A DNA stretch of 64,000 bases from Sphaerotilus sulfidivorans (GTDB taxonomy: Bacteria > Pseudomonadota > Gammaproteobacteria > Burkholderiales > Burkholderiaceae_C), in NCBI RefSeq assembly GCF_013426975.1, contig NZ_JACCPY010000007.1, forward strand, positions 62,001-126,000. Direction: 5' to 3'. The position numbers were made by a program, and so were the translations under genes. Positions 1-8,693 of this stretch are shown one piece after another. Under the pieces are notes generated by a model. It was not told where the DNA came from, ran no database searches, and saw only the letters and a list, made by a program, of their open reading frames with translations. Numbering within the stretch: the stretch's first letter is position 1; every line of letters begins with the position of its first letter.

Positions 1-410
1 AAGTGGAAGCTGACCACCGCCGGCGGGCAGCGCTCCAGCACCTCGGCCATGGCCGCGTCGAAGGGCTGGCGGCTGGCCGGCGTCGGGCCGTCGTTCTCGC
101 CCAGGCCGAACTCGGCGCGCAGCGGCGCCAGCGCCTGGCGCCAGCGGATCTCGGCGGCGTCGGCCTGCGTGGCGTCCGGCGGCCGGTGGGCGAAGAAGTT
201 GACATTGCAGGGCAGGTCGGCGGCCTGCATCGCCTGCAGCTCGCGCTCGAGCGCCTCGGGCGAGAGCATCGCCGCCGGCAGCGAGCCCAGGGCGCCGGCA
301 CGGCCGACCGCCAGGGCCAGCCGGGCGTCCTGCGCGCCGGCCATCGGCGCCTGGATCAGCGGCCAGCGCAGGCGGGCGAGTTCCGGGAAGAGGGGGCGAG
401 GCGAGGTCAT
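1..410 (-). CDS. Nitronate monooxygenase (2-nitropropane dioxygenase family), N-terminal part
   Basis: The leftward frame opens with ATG at 410 and runs off the left edge, so about 136 N-terminal residues are present. The start reads MTSPRPLFPELARLRWPLIQ, followed by APMAGA, the typical opening of the FMN-dependent TIM-barrel nitronate monooxygenases, which oxidise alkyl nitronates and propionate-3-nitronate in the cytoplasm. The phrases GRAGALGSLPAAMLSP and CNVNFFAHRPP are also typical of this family. The catalytic and C-terminal parts lie outside the window. It is divergent from the MFS transporter gene that starts 48 bases away, so the two may share a control region. Family assignment is solid; the substrate is not determinable. 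Confidence 0.8.
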   Translation of the reverse strand, partial: MTSPRPLFPELARLRWPLIQAPMAGAQDARLALAVGRAGALGSLPAAMLSPEALERELQAMQAADLPCNVNFFAHRPPDATQADAAEIRWRQALAPLRAEFGLGENDGPTPASRQPFDAAMAEVLERCPPAVVSFH

Positions 411-457
411 CTGCGGTTCTCCGGGGGCGGGTCGGTGAAGGAGGACAATGCCTGATC

Positions 458-1645
458 ATGAATCGCCATGTCCACCTGCTCGCCACGGCCCAGGGCCTGC
501 TGCTGACCAACAACATCGTCTTCATCGCGATCAACGGCCTGGTCGGCATGCAGATGGCGCCGCGACCGTGGATGGCGACGCTGCCGGTCATGGGCTATGT
601 CGTCGGCGGCGCGCTGGCCACCGGCGCGGTGGCGCGAGTGCAGCGGCGCTGGGGGCGGCAGGTGTCCTTCCAGAGCGGTCTGGCGGTGGCGCTGGGCTCG
701 GCGCTGCTGTGCGCGCTGGCGGCGTGGATCGGCAGCTTCTGGCTGCTGCTGGCGGCCACGGTGGTGGCCGGCTACTACAGCGCCAACGGCCAGCTCTACC
801 GCTTCGCCGCCGCCGAGCTGGCGCCGCCGGCCGAGCGCGAGCGCGCGGTCTCAAGGGTGCTGGCCGGCGGGCTGATCGGCGCGGTGGCCGGGCCCAATCT
901 GGCCAGCCACACCCGCGATCTGCTGCCGGTGCCCTTTCTCGGCGCCTATCTGGCGCTGGCGGGGGTGGCGCTGCTGTCGATGGCGGTGATGGCGCTGATC
1001 CGGTTTCCCGCCGTGCCGCCGACGCCGGCCGGCGCGCCGCAAGGGCGCTCGACGGCCGAGCTGCTGCGCGAGCCGGTCTTCCTGGTCGCGGCGCTGGCCG
1101 CAGCCATCGGCTACGGCGTGATGAACCTGCTGATGGCGGCCACCCCGCTGGCGATGGATGTCTGCGGCATGCCCTTCTCCGATGTGGCCTGGGTGCTGGA
1201 GTGGCATGTGATCGGCATGTTCGCGCCCGGCTTCTGGACCGGCGGCTGGATCCGCCGCTTCGGGGTGATGCGGGTGATGGCTGCCGGCGTGCTGCTGAAC
1301 CTGGCCTGCGTGGCGGTGGCGCTGACCGGCCAGGATCTGCACCGCTTCGTCGTCGCGCTCTTCCTGCTCGGCGTGGGCTGGAACTTCCTCTTCACCGGCA
1401 GCACCACGCTGGCGATGCAGTCCTACCGGCCCGAGGAAAAGGACCGTGCGCAGGCGGTGATCAACTTCGGCGTCTTCGCGACGATGGCGCTGACCTCCTT
1501 CGCCTCCGGCGCGCTGGTGACGACGCAGGGCTGGTCGGTGCTGAACCTGGGTTCGCTGCCGGCGCTGCTGGTGATGGGGGCGGCGCTGGCCTGGCTGGCG
1601 CGGCGGCCAGCCCTCAATCGAACACCGGCACCACCCCATCCTTGA
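458..1645 (+). CDS. Major facilitator superfamily transporter
   Basis: A 395-residue protein with about 12 hydrophobic segments, the length expected for an MFS permease of the inner membrane. Segment 1 carries NNIVFIAINGLVG, and a basic loop (ARVQRRWGRQ, near residue 60) sits at the usual place between helices 2 and 3. A second basic loop (GGWIRRFGVMR, near residue 260) occupies the equivalent place in the second half, supporting the two-fold MFS fold. The substrate cannot be read from the sequence. It starts 48 bases from the divergent nitronate monooxygenase gene. Its 3' end overlaps the convergent YgjP-like gene by 32 bases. Confidence 0.8.
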   Translation: MNRHVHLLATAQGLLLTNNIVFIAINGLVGMQMAPRPWMATLPVMGYVVGGALATGAVARVQRRWGRQVSFQSGLAVALGSALLCALAAWIGSFWLLLAATVVAGYYSANGQLYRFAAAELAPPAERERAVSRVLAGGLIGAVAGPNLASHTRDLLPVPFLGAYLALAGVALLSMAVMALIRFPAVPPTPAGAPQGRSTAELLREPVFLVAALAAAIGYGVMNLLMAATPLAMDVCGMPFSDVAWVLEWHVIGMFAPGFWTGGWIRRFGVMRVMAAGVLLNLACVAVALTGQDLHRFVVALFLLGVGWNFLFTGSTTLAMQSYRPEEKDRAQAVINFGVFATMALTSFASGALVTTQGWSVLNLGSLPALLVMGAALAWLARRPALNRTPAPPHP

Positions 1646-2417
1646 GCTGGCGCCGGCGCTGCTCGTAGTCGGGCATCGCCGCCTGCACGATGGCCCAGAA
1701 GGCCGGGCTGTGGTTCATCTCGCGCAGGTGGGCCAGCTCGTGCACGACGACATAGTCGATCGTCTCGACGGGAAAGTGGATCAGGCGCCAGTTCAGGCGG
1801 ATCGAGCCGTCGCTGCTGGCGCTGCCCCAGCGGGTGCGCGCCGAACTCAGGCGCAGCTGCCGGACCTGCACGCCCATCGTGCCGGCGTGCAGCGCGATGC
1901 GGGCCTCGAACAGCGTGCGCGCCTGGCGCTGCAGCCAGCGCTGCACCGCGGCGCGCAGCGCCTCGGGCGCGGTGTCGGCCGGCAGCGCCAGCAGCAGCGT
2001 GGCGGGTTCCTGGGTCAGCGGGCGGGCGGCCTGCAGCAGCGTGCGCGAGAGCTGCGGCGCCAGCCGGATGCGCAGCGGCGCGCCCAGCCACGGCAGCTCG
2101 GTGCCGTCGCGCCAGTCGACGCGTGCGTCCTGGTGCGCCTGGTGGCGCCGGCCCTGCGCGGCGAGCTGGCGCAGGATCCAGGCGCTCTTGTGCCGCAGCG
2201 CCGCATCGATCTGTGCCTGCCCGACCCAGCGCGGCACGCTGACCGTCAGTCCGGCCGGGCCGACGACGAAGCCGATGGTGCGCCGGTTGGCGCGGCGCAG
2301 CCGGTAGCCCAGGCGAATGCCGCCGAGCTCGATCTCGCGGTGCATGCCCTCGGGGCGCAGCAGCGCCTCGCAGCCGGCCAGTGCCGCGGTGTCGGGCGCG
2401 GCGGCCGGCGCGCTCAT
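1614..2417 (-). CDS. YgjP-like (DUF45/M48 family) zinc metallopeptidase domain protein
   Basis: A 267-residue protein whose C-terminal half carries HELAHLREMNHSPAFW, the HExxH zinc motif followed by the NHSxxFW signature of the YgjP/DUF45 family. An upstream block, RWGSASSDGSIRLNWRL, is also typical. Members resemble the SprT and WSS1 proteases; the cellular role is not settled. The ATG at 2417 overlaps the plsC stop by four bases (ATGA), so translation is probably coupled to plsC. The first 25 residues are Ala/Pro-rich and poorly conserved in kind, so a later start is possible. Confidence 0.82.
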   Translation of the reverse strand: MSAPAAAPDTAALAGCEALLRPEGMHREIELGGIRLGYRLRRANRRTIGFVVGPAGLTVSVPRWVGQAQIDAALRHKSAWILRQLAAQGRRHQAHQDARVDWRDGTELPWLGAPLRIRLAPQLSRTLLQAARPLTQEPATLLLALPADTAPEALRAAVQRWLQRQARTLFEARIALHAGTMGVQVRQLRLSSARTRWGSASSDGSIRLNWRLIHFPVETIDYVVVHELAHLREMNHSPAFWAIVQAAMPDYEQRRRQLKDGVVPVFD

Positions 2418-3166
2418 GCGGCGGGCGGGTAGGCCTCGGGATCGAGGCGGCGCATCTCGGACTCGATCCAGGCCTCGACCTCCTTCATCAGCTCGTCGGG
2501 CCGACGGCCCTGCGGCGCGATCGGCCGGCCGATGGAGATGTCGATCGTGCCCGGGCGCAGCAGGAAGCTCTTGCGCGGCCAGCAGCGTGCCGAGGTCACC
2601 GCGATCGGCACGATCGGCACGCCCGCGGCGATCGCCAGCCGCGACGCGCCGCTCTTGTATTCGCCCTGGCTGCCGCGCTCGGTGCGGGTGCCCTCGGGGA
2701 ACATGATGATCCAGTTGCCCTGCTGCATGATGCGCGTGCCCTGCTCGGCCACCTTGCGCCAGGCCTCGGAGCGGCGGCCGCGGTCGATGTGCACCATGTC
2801 GAGCCGGCCGATCGCCCAGCCGAAGAAGGGAATCATCAGCAGCTCGCGCTTGAACACATAGGCCAGCGGATGCGGCATGACCGACGGGAAGGCGAAGGTC
2901 TCCCAGGTCGACTGGTGCTTCGGCGCCAGGATGACCGCGGCGCTGCCGTCGGCGGCGGTGGGCACGTTCTCCATGCCCTGGATGCGCCACTTCACGCCGC
3001 AGATCCATTTCGCGCCGTGGATCGCGGTCTTCAGCCAGCCCGCGCAGATCCAGTACAGCGGCGTGCTGCGCATGAACGGCGAGATGACGACGACAAACAG
3101 GCTCCACGGAATGATCGTGATCAGCAGCCAGAGGAAATACAGGACGGAGCGCAGATAGGCGAGCAT
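2414..3166 (-). CDS. plsC: 1-acyl-sn-glycerol-3-phosphate acyltransferase
   Basis: A 250-residue membrane-associated acyltransferase that would convert lysophosphatidate to phosphatidate in phospholipid synthesis. A hydrophobic anchor covers residues about 8-32. The catalytic block I is KHQSTWE with His84; the sixth position is Glu89 instead of the usual Asp of HX4D. Block III is FPEGTRTERG, and VPIVPIAV is the conserved late block. It lies in a leftward run with gmhB upstream (57-base gap) and the YgjP-like gene downstream (4-base overlap), an order common in Burkholderiales. The Glu variant looks like a subfamily feature and not a defect, because the other blocks are intact. Confidence 0.88.
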   Translation of the reverse strand: MLAYLRSVLYFLWLLITIIPWSLFVVVISPFMRSTPLYWICAGWLKTAIHGAKWICGVKWRIQGMENVPTAADGSAAVILAPKHQSTWETFAFPSVMPHPLAYVFKRELLMIPFFGWAIGRLDMVHIDRGRRSEAWRKVAEQGTRIMQQGNWIIMFPEGTRTERGSQGEYKSGASRLAIAAGVPIVPIAVTSARCWPRKSFLLRPGTIDISIGRPIAPQGRRPDELMKEVEAWIESEMRRLDPEAYPPAA

Positions 3167-3223
3167 GCGGGGCGCAGAGCGGGTGCGGGGTCGTGAACGA
3201 AGGGGCGGATGCGGGTGTGCCGG

Positions 3224-3829
3224 TCAGGCGCGGCGACCGTCGGCCACGCGGCGGCCCTCGGCGGCCAGCAGCGCGTCGACGAAGGCGGCCAGATCGGCAT
3301 GCACCGTCAGGCCCGGCACCTTCTCGCGCATCGCCTGCACGCCGGCCTCGTCGAGCGAGGCGGCCTTGCCGGTGCGCACCAGATGCGGCGTGCAGCCGAC
3401 CGTGCTGGCCGCCTGCAGGTCGCGCAGCGTGTCGCCGACCGCCGGCACGCCCGTCATGTCGATGCCGAAGCGCAGGCCGATGTCCTCGAACAGGCCCGGG
3501 CGCGGCTTGCGGCAGCGGCAGTCGTCCTCGGGCGCGTGCGGGCAGAAGAAGACCGCATCGACCCGCCCGCCCAGCGGCGTCAGCAGCGCGTTCATCTTCG
3601 CGTGCATCTCGTTGAGCGTGTACGCGTCGAACAGGCCGCGGCCCAGGCCCGACTGGTTGGTGGCGACCACCACATGCCAGCCGGCCTGGTAGAGCCGGGC
3701 GATCGCGGCGAGCGCACCCGGCAGCGGCACCCACTCGTCGGCCGACTTGACATAGTCGTCGCGGTCCTCGTTGATGGTGCCGTCGCGGTCGAGAACGACC
3801 AGCTTGATCGGGTTGCTGCGCTCGCCCAT
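3224..3829 (-). CDS. gmhB: D-glycero-beta-D-manno-heptose 1,7-bisphosphate 7-phosphatase
   Basis: A 201-residue HAD-superfamily phosphatase of ADP-heptose synthesis for the LPS inner core. It shows the HAD nucleophile motif VLDRDGTINED near residue 13, the second motif VVATNQSGLGRG, and the GmhB zinc-binding loop CPHAPEDDCRCRKP. RKPRPG carries the motif III Lys, and AVGDTLRDLQAA the motif IV Asp. Length matches the family. It lies 24 bases after glyS on the same strand, so it is probably cotranscribed with the glycyl-tRNA synthetase genes. Confidence 0.93.
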   Translation of the reverse strand: MGERSNPIKLVVLDRDGTINEDRDDYVKSADEWVPLPGALAAIARLYQAGWHVVVATNQSGLGRGLFDAYTLNEMHAKMNALLTPLGGRVDAVFFCPHAPEDDCRCRKPRPGLFEDIGLRFGIDMTGVPAVGDTLRDLQAASTVGCTPHLVRTGKAASLDEAGVQAMREKVPGLTVHADLAAFVDALLAAEGRRVADGRRA

Positions 3830-3853
3830 GGTCTGTGCTCCCGGCGTGCGCGG

Positions 3854-5995
3854 TCAGGCCGCCAGGCGCGACAGGTCGGCGACGCGGTTCATCGCCTCAT
3901 GCAGCGTCTTGAGCAGGCCCAGGCGGTTGGCGCGCAGCTGGGCGTCCTCGGCGTTGACCATCACGTCGTCGAAGAAGGCGTCGACCGGTGCTTTCAGCGC
4001 AGCCAGCGCCTTCAGGCTGCCGGCATGGTCGCCCTGCTCGAAAAGGCGGTCGGCCTCGGGCTGCACCGTGCCCAGCGCCTCGAACAGCGCCTGCTCGGCG
4101 GCTTCCTGCAGCAGCGCGGTGTCCACCTTCGCCTCCACCTCGCCCTCGGCCTTCTTCAGAATGTTGCCGATGCGCTTGTTGGCCGCGGCCAGCGAGGCGG
4201 CCTCGGGCAGGCCGGCGAAGGCGCGCACCGCCGCCAGACGGCGCGGCACCTCGCCCAGGCGGGTGGGCGCGAGCGCCAGCACCGCGTCGACTTCCTGCGC
4301 GCTGTAGCCCTGCTCTCGCAGGGAGACGGCCAGGCGGTCGGCGAAGAAGGGCAGCAGCTTCGGGGTCGGATCCTCGATCAGGCCGCCGAAGACCGGCGCG
4401 GCCGAGCGCAGCAGCTCGGGCAGGTCCAGCGGCAGGTTCTTCTCGACCAGGATGCGGATCACGCCCAGCGCATGGCGGCGCAGCGCGAACGGATCCTTGT
4501 CGCCGGTGGGCAGCTGGCCGATGCCGAACAGGCCCACCAGCGTCTCCAGCTTGTCGGCCAGCGCCACCACCGTGCCGGTGTGGTTGCGGGGGAGCGCATC
4601 GCCGGCGAAGCGCGGCTTGTAGTGGTCCTCGATGGCGATGGCCACGCCGTCGCGCAGGCCCTCGAAGCGGGCGTAGTAGCCGCCCATGATGCCCTGCAGC
4701 TCGGGGAACTCGCCGACCATGTCGGTCAGCAGGTCGGTCTTGGCCAGCAGCGCGGCCTGGTCGGCCTTGTGCGCCAGCATCTGCAGCTCGTCATGCGACT
4801 GCACCGACGCGGGCTGATGCTCGCCGAGCTGGCGCACGATCAGGTGGGTCAGCGCGCGCACGCGCTCGGTGCGCTCGCCCTGGGTGCCGAGCTTGCCGTG
4901 GTAGACCACCTTGGCCAGACCGGCCACGCGGCTCTCCAGCGTCTTCTTGCGGTCCTGGTCGAAGAAGAACTTGGCGTCGGCCAGGCGCGGGCGCACCACG
5001 CGCTCGTTGCCGCCGATCACCGCGCTCGGGTCTTCCGGGCGGATGTTCGAGACGATCAGGAACTTGTTGGTCAGCTTGGCCTGGGCGTCCAGCAGCGGGA
5101 AGTACTTCTGGTTGGCCTTCATCGTCAGGATGAGGCATTCCTGCGGCACTTCCAGGAACTCCGGCTCGAACTGGCAGGTGAGCACGTTCGGGCGCTCGAC
5201 CAGCGCGCAGACCTCGTCGAGCAGCGCCTCGTCGTCGATGGGCTTGAGGCCTTGCCGAGCGGCGGCGGCGGCGAGCTGGCGCACGATCTCGGCGCGGCGG
5301 GCGTCGAAGCCGGGAATCACCGCGCCTTCGCTGGCCATCTGCTCGGCGTAGCTGTCGGCGTCACGCAGCGTGACGGTCGGGTTCGCGGCCTCGAAGCGGT
5401 GGCCGGTGGTGGTGCGGCCGGCCACGAGGCCGAGGGTGGCCACCGGCACCACATCGGCGCCGTGCAGCGCGACCAGCCCGTGCGCCGGGCGCACGAAGTT
5501 CACCGAGGTCCAGCCGTCGGCGAGCTGGTAGCTCATGACCTTCGGGATCGGCAGCCTGGCCAGGGCTTCGTCCAGGGCCTTCTGCAGGCCTTCCTGCAGC
5601 GAGGCGCCGGCGACGACCGAGTCCAGGAACAGCGCTTCGGCCTTGCCGTCGGGCTGGCGCTTCAGGCTCGGCACGACCGAGGCGTCGGCGCCGACCGAGG
5701 CCAGCTTCTTCAGCAGCGCCGGCGTGGGCTGGCCGTCGGCGGTCAGCGCCACGGCGACCGGCATCAGCTTCTGCTGCACCGCCTTGTCGGCTGCCCTTGC
5801 GGCCACGCCGGTGACATGCACCGCCAGGCGGCGCGGCGAGGCGAAGGGCGTGACGGCGGCGTCCGCCGCGGCCAGGCCGCTGGCCTTCAGCGAGGCGGCC
5901 AGCGTCGAGGCGAAGGATTCGCCCAGCTTCTTCAGCGCCTTCGGCGGCAGTTCCTCGACGAAGAGTTCGACGAGCAGGTTCTTGGGGGTGCTCAT
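3854..5995 (-). CDS. glyS: Glycyl-tRNA synthetase beta subunit
   Basis: A 713-residue beta subunit of the bacterial alpha2beta2 glycyl-tRNA synthetase. It opens with NLLVELFVEELPPKALKKLG, the characteristic N-terminus. Further family blocks are SPRRLAVHV, MSYQLADGWTSVNFVRPAHG, KANQKYFPLLD, DLLTDMVGEFPELQGIMGGY and DPFALRRHALGVIRIL. The C-terminal anticodon-binding DALR-like region ends in LHEAMNRVADLSRLAA. Only three bases separate it from glyQ, so the two subunits are made from one message. Length is normal for the family. Confidence 0.97.
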   Translation of the reverse strand: MSTPKNLLVELFVEELPPKALKKLGESFASTLAASLKASGLAAADAAVTPFASPRRLAVHVTGVAARAADKAVQQKLMPVAVALTADGQPTPALLKKLASVGADASVVPSLKRQPDGKAEALFLDSVVAGASLQEGLQKALDEALARLPIPKVMSYQLADGWTSVNFVRPAHGLVALHGADVVPVATLGLVAGRTTTGHRFEAANPTVTLRDADSYAEQMASEGAVIPGFDARRAEIVRQLAAAAARQGLKPIDDEALLDEVCALVERPNVLTCQFEPEFLEVPQECLILTMKANQKYFPLLDAQAKLTNKFLIVSNIRPEDPSAVIGGNERVVRPRLADAKFFFDQDRKKTLESRVAGLAKVVYHGKLGTQGERTERVRALTHLIVRQLGEHQPASVQSHDELQMLAHKADQAALLAKTDLLTDMVGEFPELQGIMGGYYARFEGLRDGVAIAIEDHYKPRFAGDALPRNHTGTVVALADKLETLVGLFGIGQLPTGDKDPFALRRHALGVIRILVEKNLPLDLPELLRSAAPVFGGLIEDPTPKLLPFFADRLAVSLREQGYSAQEVDAVLALAPTRLGEVPRRLAAVRAFAGLPEAASLAAANKRIGNILKKAEGEVEAKVDTALLQEAAEQALFEALGTVQPEADRLFEQGDHAGSLKALAALKAPVDAFFDDVMVNAEDAQLRANRLGLLKTLHEAMNRVADLSRLAA

Positions 5996-5998
5996 GGT

Positions 5999-6970
5999 TC
6001 AGTCAGCCTTCTTCGAGTCGTTCTTGGCGGCCTTCTCGGCCTTTTCGGCGTTCTTGGCGGCTTCGGCATCCAGCTTGGCGATCACCTCGTCGGCCCAGGC
6101 CTTCGGGGCCATCGGGAAGCCCAGGCGCTTGCGGCTGTCGAGGTAGGCGGCGGCCACGCTGCGCGCCAGGTTGCGGATGCGGCCGATGTAGGCGGCGCGC
6201 TCGGTGACGCTGATCGCGCCTCGGGCGTCGAGCAGGTTGAAGGTGTGCGCGGCCTTGAGCACCTGCTCGTAGGCCGGCAGCGCCAGCTGCTTCTCGATCA
6301 GGTGCTGCGCGTTGCCCTCGTGCGCGGTGAAGGCGGTGAGCAGGAACTCGACGTTGCTGTGCTCGAAGTTGTAGGTCGACTGCTCCACCTCGTTCTGGTG
6401 GTAGACGTCGCCGTAGCTCAGGCCTTCGGAGAACTTCAGGTCGTAGACGTTCTCCACGCCCTGCAGGTACATCGCCAGCCGCTCCAGGCCGTAGGTGATC
6501 TCGCCGGTGGCGGGCTTGCAGTCGATGCCGCCGACCTGCTGGAAGTAGGTGAACTGCGTCACCTCCATGCCGTTGAGCCAGACCTCCCAGCCCAGGCCCC
6601 AGGCGCCCAGCGTCGGGTTCTCCCAGTCGTCCTCGACGAAGCGGATGTCGTTCTTCTTCAGGTCGAAGCCCAGCGCCTCCAGCGAGCCCAGGTACAGCTC
6701 CAGGATGTTGGCCGGCGCCGGCTTCAGGACCACCTGGTACTGGTAGTAGTGCTGCAGGCGGTTCGGGTTCTCGCCGTAGCGGCCGTCCTTGGGGCGGCGG
6801 CTGGGCTGCACATACGCGGCCTTCCACGGCTCGGGGCCGAGGGCGCGCAGGAAGGTCGCGGTGTGGCTGGTGCCGGCGCCGACCTCCATGTCGTAGGGCT
6901 GCAGCAGCGCGCAGCCCTGGGCGTCCCAGTATTCCTGAAGGCGGAGAATGATTTGCTGGAAGGTCAGCAT
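5999..6970 (-). CDS. glyQ: Glycyl-tRNA synthetase alpha subunit
   Basis: A 323-residue alpha subunit carrying the class II catalytic core that activates glycine. It starts [20 protein letters not shown] and contains [39 protein letters not shown] and the class II block [20 protein letters not shown], all nearly invariant in GlyQ. The last 35 residues are a Lys/Ala-rich low-complexity tail ([20 protein letters not shown]) that makes it a little longer than the usual 290-310 residues. It is the first gene of the glyQ-glyS-gmhB-plsC-YgjP run; no strong ribosome binding site is visible before its ATG. Confidence 0.97.
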   Translation of the reverse strand: MLTFQQIILRLQEYWDAQGCALLQPYDMEVGAGTSHTATFLRALGPEPWKAAYVQPSRRPKDGRYGENPNRLQHYYQYQVVLKPAPANILELYLGSLEALGFDLKKNDIRFVEDDWENPTLGAWGLGWEVWLNGMEVTQFTYFQQVGGIDCKPATGEITYGLERLAMYLQGVENVYDLKFSEGLSYGDVYHQNEVEQSTYNFEHSNVEFLLTAFTAHEGNAQHLIEKQLALPAYEQVLKAAHTFNLLDARGAISVTERAAYIGRIRNLARSVAAAYLDSRKRLGFPMAPKAWADEVIAKLDAEAAKNAEKAEKAAKNDSKKAD

Positions 6971-7087
6971 GGCAAGGGCGGGCTCGGACGAATGGGGCGG
7001 GAGGCCGCAGGCCGCGCGAATCGCACGCTCGGCCCGCGATGAGGATCACGGATTCTAGTGTCGCGCCATGACGCACCCCCCCCGCCC

Positions 7088-7230
7088 CGTCATGCCCGCG
7101 CAGGCGGGCACCCACACATTGCAGCCGACGCCGATTCGACGGGCGGCCGTCATGCCCGCGCAGGCGGGCACCCACGATGGGCACGACGCGACGGTGGCGG
7201 GCGTGGGTCCTCGCCTTCGCGAGGATGACG
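7088..7230. repeat. Cluster of three 28-base REP-like palindromic repeats
   Basis: Two identical direct copies (7088-7115 and 7148-7175) begin CGTCATGCCCGCGCAGGCGG and end in CACCCAC. A third, diverged copy in opposite orientation lies at 7203-7230 (its complement begins CGTCATCCTCGCGAAGGCGA). Each unit has an inner GC-rich palindrome. A fourth and fifth copy of the same family occur at 54184-54262. This is the dispersed intergenic palindromic repeat type common in proteobacteria. It lies between the 5' end of glyQ and the 3' end of murU. Irregular spacing and mixed orientation argue against CRISPR. Confidence 0.85.
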
Positions 7231-7260
7231 GTGGAGGCAGGCGCGATCGTCCGCGGCGCG

Positions 7261-7971
7261 TCAGGCGGCCGGTGCGCTGTCGCCCTGCAGCGCGGCGAGC
7301 TGCGCCGGCGTGCCGACGTTCTCCCAGCGCCCGGGCCAGGTCTCCAGCGAGATGCGGCCCGCCGCCACGCCGTCGATCAGCAGCCGGCCGAGCGCGGCGC
7401 GCCGGCCCTTGGGCAGCCCCGCGCAGACGCTCGGGCGCATCAGCGCGAGGTTGGCGTAGGTGGCGCGGCCGCCCTCGTGGTCGAAATCGCCGCCGGGGTG
7501 ATAGGGCGGGTTGGGCACGACCCACAGGTGCGCGTCATGGCCGCTGTCGACGAAGCGCGCCACCGCCTCCGGCGCGAAGCGGAACTCCGGCGCCCAGATG
7601 TCGCCCGAGACCACCCAGAAGGCCTCGCGGCCGTCCTCGCAGAGCCAGTCCTGCACGGTGGCGATGCCGCCGCCCGTCTCCAGCGCGCCGCCGAAGTCGC
7701 GGCCCTCGTGCGACCAGCGGATCGACAGCCCGAAGCGGCTGCCGTCGCCCAGCACCTCGGGGAAGCGCTCTTCCAGCCAGGCGGTGTTGATCACCACCTC
7801 GCGCACGCCGCCGGCGGCCAGCGCAAGCAGATGCCACTCGATCAGCGGCCGGCCGAAGACCGGCAGCAGCGGCTTCGGGGTGGTGTCGGTCAGCGGGCGC
7901 ATGCGCTCGCCACGGCCCGCGGCGAGCACGATCGCGCGCGGGGGCAGGGTGGGGCGTTGGGGGGTGTTCAC
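7261..7971 (-). CDS. murU: N-acetylmuramate alpha-1-phosphate uridylyltransferase
   Basis: A 236-residue sugar-nucleotidyltransferase. The N-terminal signature IVLAAGRGERMRPLTDTTPK (Rossmann loop plus signature Lys) is followed by PLLPVFGRPLIEWHL. GGGIATVQDWL and VVSGDIWAPEF carry the substrate and metal residues. MurU makes UDP-MurNAc from MurNAc-1-phosphate in the cell-wall recycling bypass. Length (about 225-240) and motifs favour MurU over longer glucose-1-phosphate thymidylyltransferases. In the organisms where it is known, murU follows amgK, the MurNAc/GlcNAc kinase gene; here the upstream position holds the accessory island instead. Confidence 0.82.
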   Translation of the reverse strand: MNTPQRPTLPPRAIVLAAGRGERMRPLTDTTPKPLLPVFGRPLIEWHLLALAAGGVREVVINTAWLEERFPEVLGDGSRFGLSIRWSHEGRDFGGALETGGGIATVQDWLCEDGREAFWVVSGDIWAPEFRFAPEAVARFVDSGHDAHLWVVPNPPYHPGGDFDHEGGRATYANLALMRPSVCAGLPKGRRAALGRLLIDGVAAGRISLETWPGRWENVGTPAQLAALQGDSAPAA

Positions 7972-8252
7972 GAGGGTGCAGTGTATTCAGCGTGCGCGGG
8001 CGGTGGTTCGCTGCGTGTGTGCAGAGTGCGCTTCGTGATCTTTGTCACGGGCCCTGGGGCGTGTCGCCCGTAGACGGTAAATATGGCAGTCGATATGCTG
8101 GTCGTCGTTGACGGGAGCGAAAAGATGCAGGTGATGAAAAAATTAACTGGTGCCACCACTTGTGCGCATTGAGTATGAGCTGAAGCGCTGGTAAGTCGGT
8201 TTTTGCGCTGACAAAGCGTGATGTTGCAATTCAGATTCTGTTGGGCCGCCGC
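7972..8252. other. Intergenic boundary between core genome and accessory island
   Basis: This gap of 281 bases separates murU from the first island gene. Base composition shifts within it: the murU-proximal part is G+C-rich, whereas from about 8080 A/T runs appear (for example GATGAAAAAATTAACTGG at 8133-8150). A 15-codon frame (8125-8172) is present but has no recognisable product. GTTGGGC at 8240-8246, seven bases before the next ATG, fits the integron core-site consensus GTTRRRY. No integrase gene or obvious attI structure is visible. Confidence 0.5.
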
Positions 8253-8684
8253 ATGAATGCACTTCTTCCCTGGTTTCCTGTCATCGGTCCGGTTCTGGCT
8301 GCCGTGGTCGCGGTGCTAAGCTGGTTCGTCGGGCATCGACTGAGCGTGCGCAAAGACTTGGCGACTAAGAGAAGAGAGCTTCGAGTTCAGTACCTTATTG
8401 AAGCGTATCGACGCTTGGAAAGCGCGGCTCACAGAAGTGACGCTGATAGGCGAAAAGACTTTGAATCAGCGGTGGCTGATATTCAGTTATTCGGTAGCGG
8501 GCGACAAATCCAACTTGTACACAAGCTGGTCGAAGACATCGCTCAAGATGGATTTGCTACATTCAATCCTCTTCTTGAACTTTTGCGTGCCGAACTCCGG
8601 CATGAACTTGGGATGCGGCCAGAAAGCACCGATGTCAAAATACTCCGGTTTGCCAGCGAGAAAGCCTATTCTAGGCCTGCCTGA
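8253..8684 (+). CDS. Hypothetical protein with one N-terminal membrane helix
   Basis: A 143-residue protein that I do not recognise. One hydrophobic helix (PWFPVIGPVLAAVVAVLSWF, residues about 6-25) is followed by a basic stretch (GHRLSVRKDLATKRRELR) and a soluble, probably helical domain, suggesting a membrane-anchored cytoplasmic domain. ATG 8253 is preferred over the in-frame TTG at 8241 because that TTG overlaps the GTTGGGC core-like site. Base composition is visibly A+T-richer than in the flanking core genes. It is the first of three co-directed genes with cassette-like spacing. The last island gene (9350-9988) has a similar build, with a membrane helix followed by a charged domain. Confidence 0.6.
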   Translation: MNALLPWFPVIGPVLAAVVAVLSWFVGHRLSVRKDLATKRRELRVQYLIEAYRRLESAAHRSDADRRKDFESAVADIQLFGSGRQIQLVHKLVEDIAQDGFATFNPLLELLRAELRHELGMRPESTDVKILRFASEKAYSRPA

Positions 8685-8693
8685 ATTTGGTCT

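Noticed and set aside
2414-3166. PlsC with Glu in the HX4D motif as an inactive enzyme
   Set aside because: All other catalytic blocks are intact and the gene sits in its usual context, so a subfamily variant is more likely than loss of function.
3209-7042. A rightward frame of about 1277 codons across gmhB, glyS and glyQ
   Set aside because: Low-complexity Arg/Gln/Leu/Val translation with no family motif, opposite three well-supported genes.
7088-7230. Possible CRISPR array
   Set aside because: Only three units, one inverted and diverged, with unequal spacing and no cas genes. The units match a dispersed palindromic repeat family.
8125-8172. A 15-codon open frame before the island genes
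   Set aside because: Too short to judge, no clear ribosome binding site at proper distance, no match to a known leader peptide.
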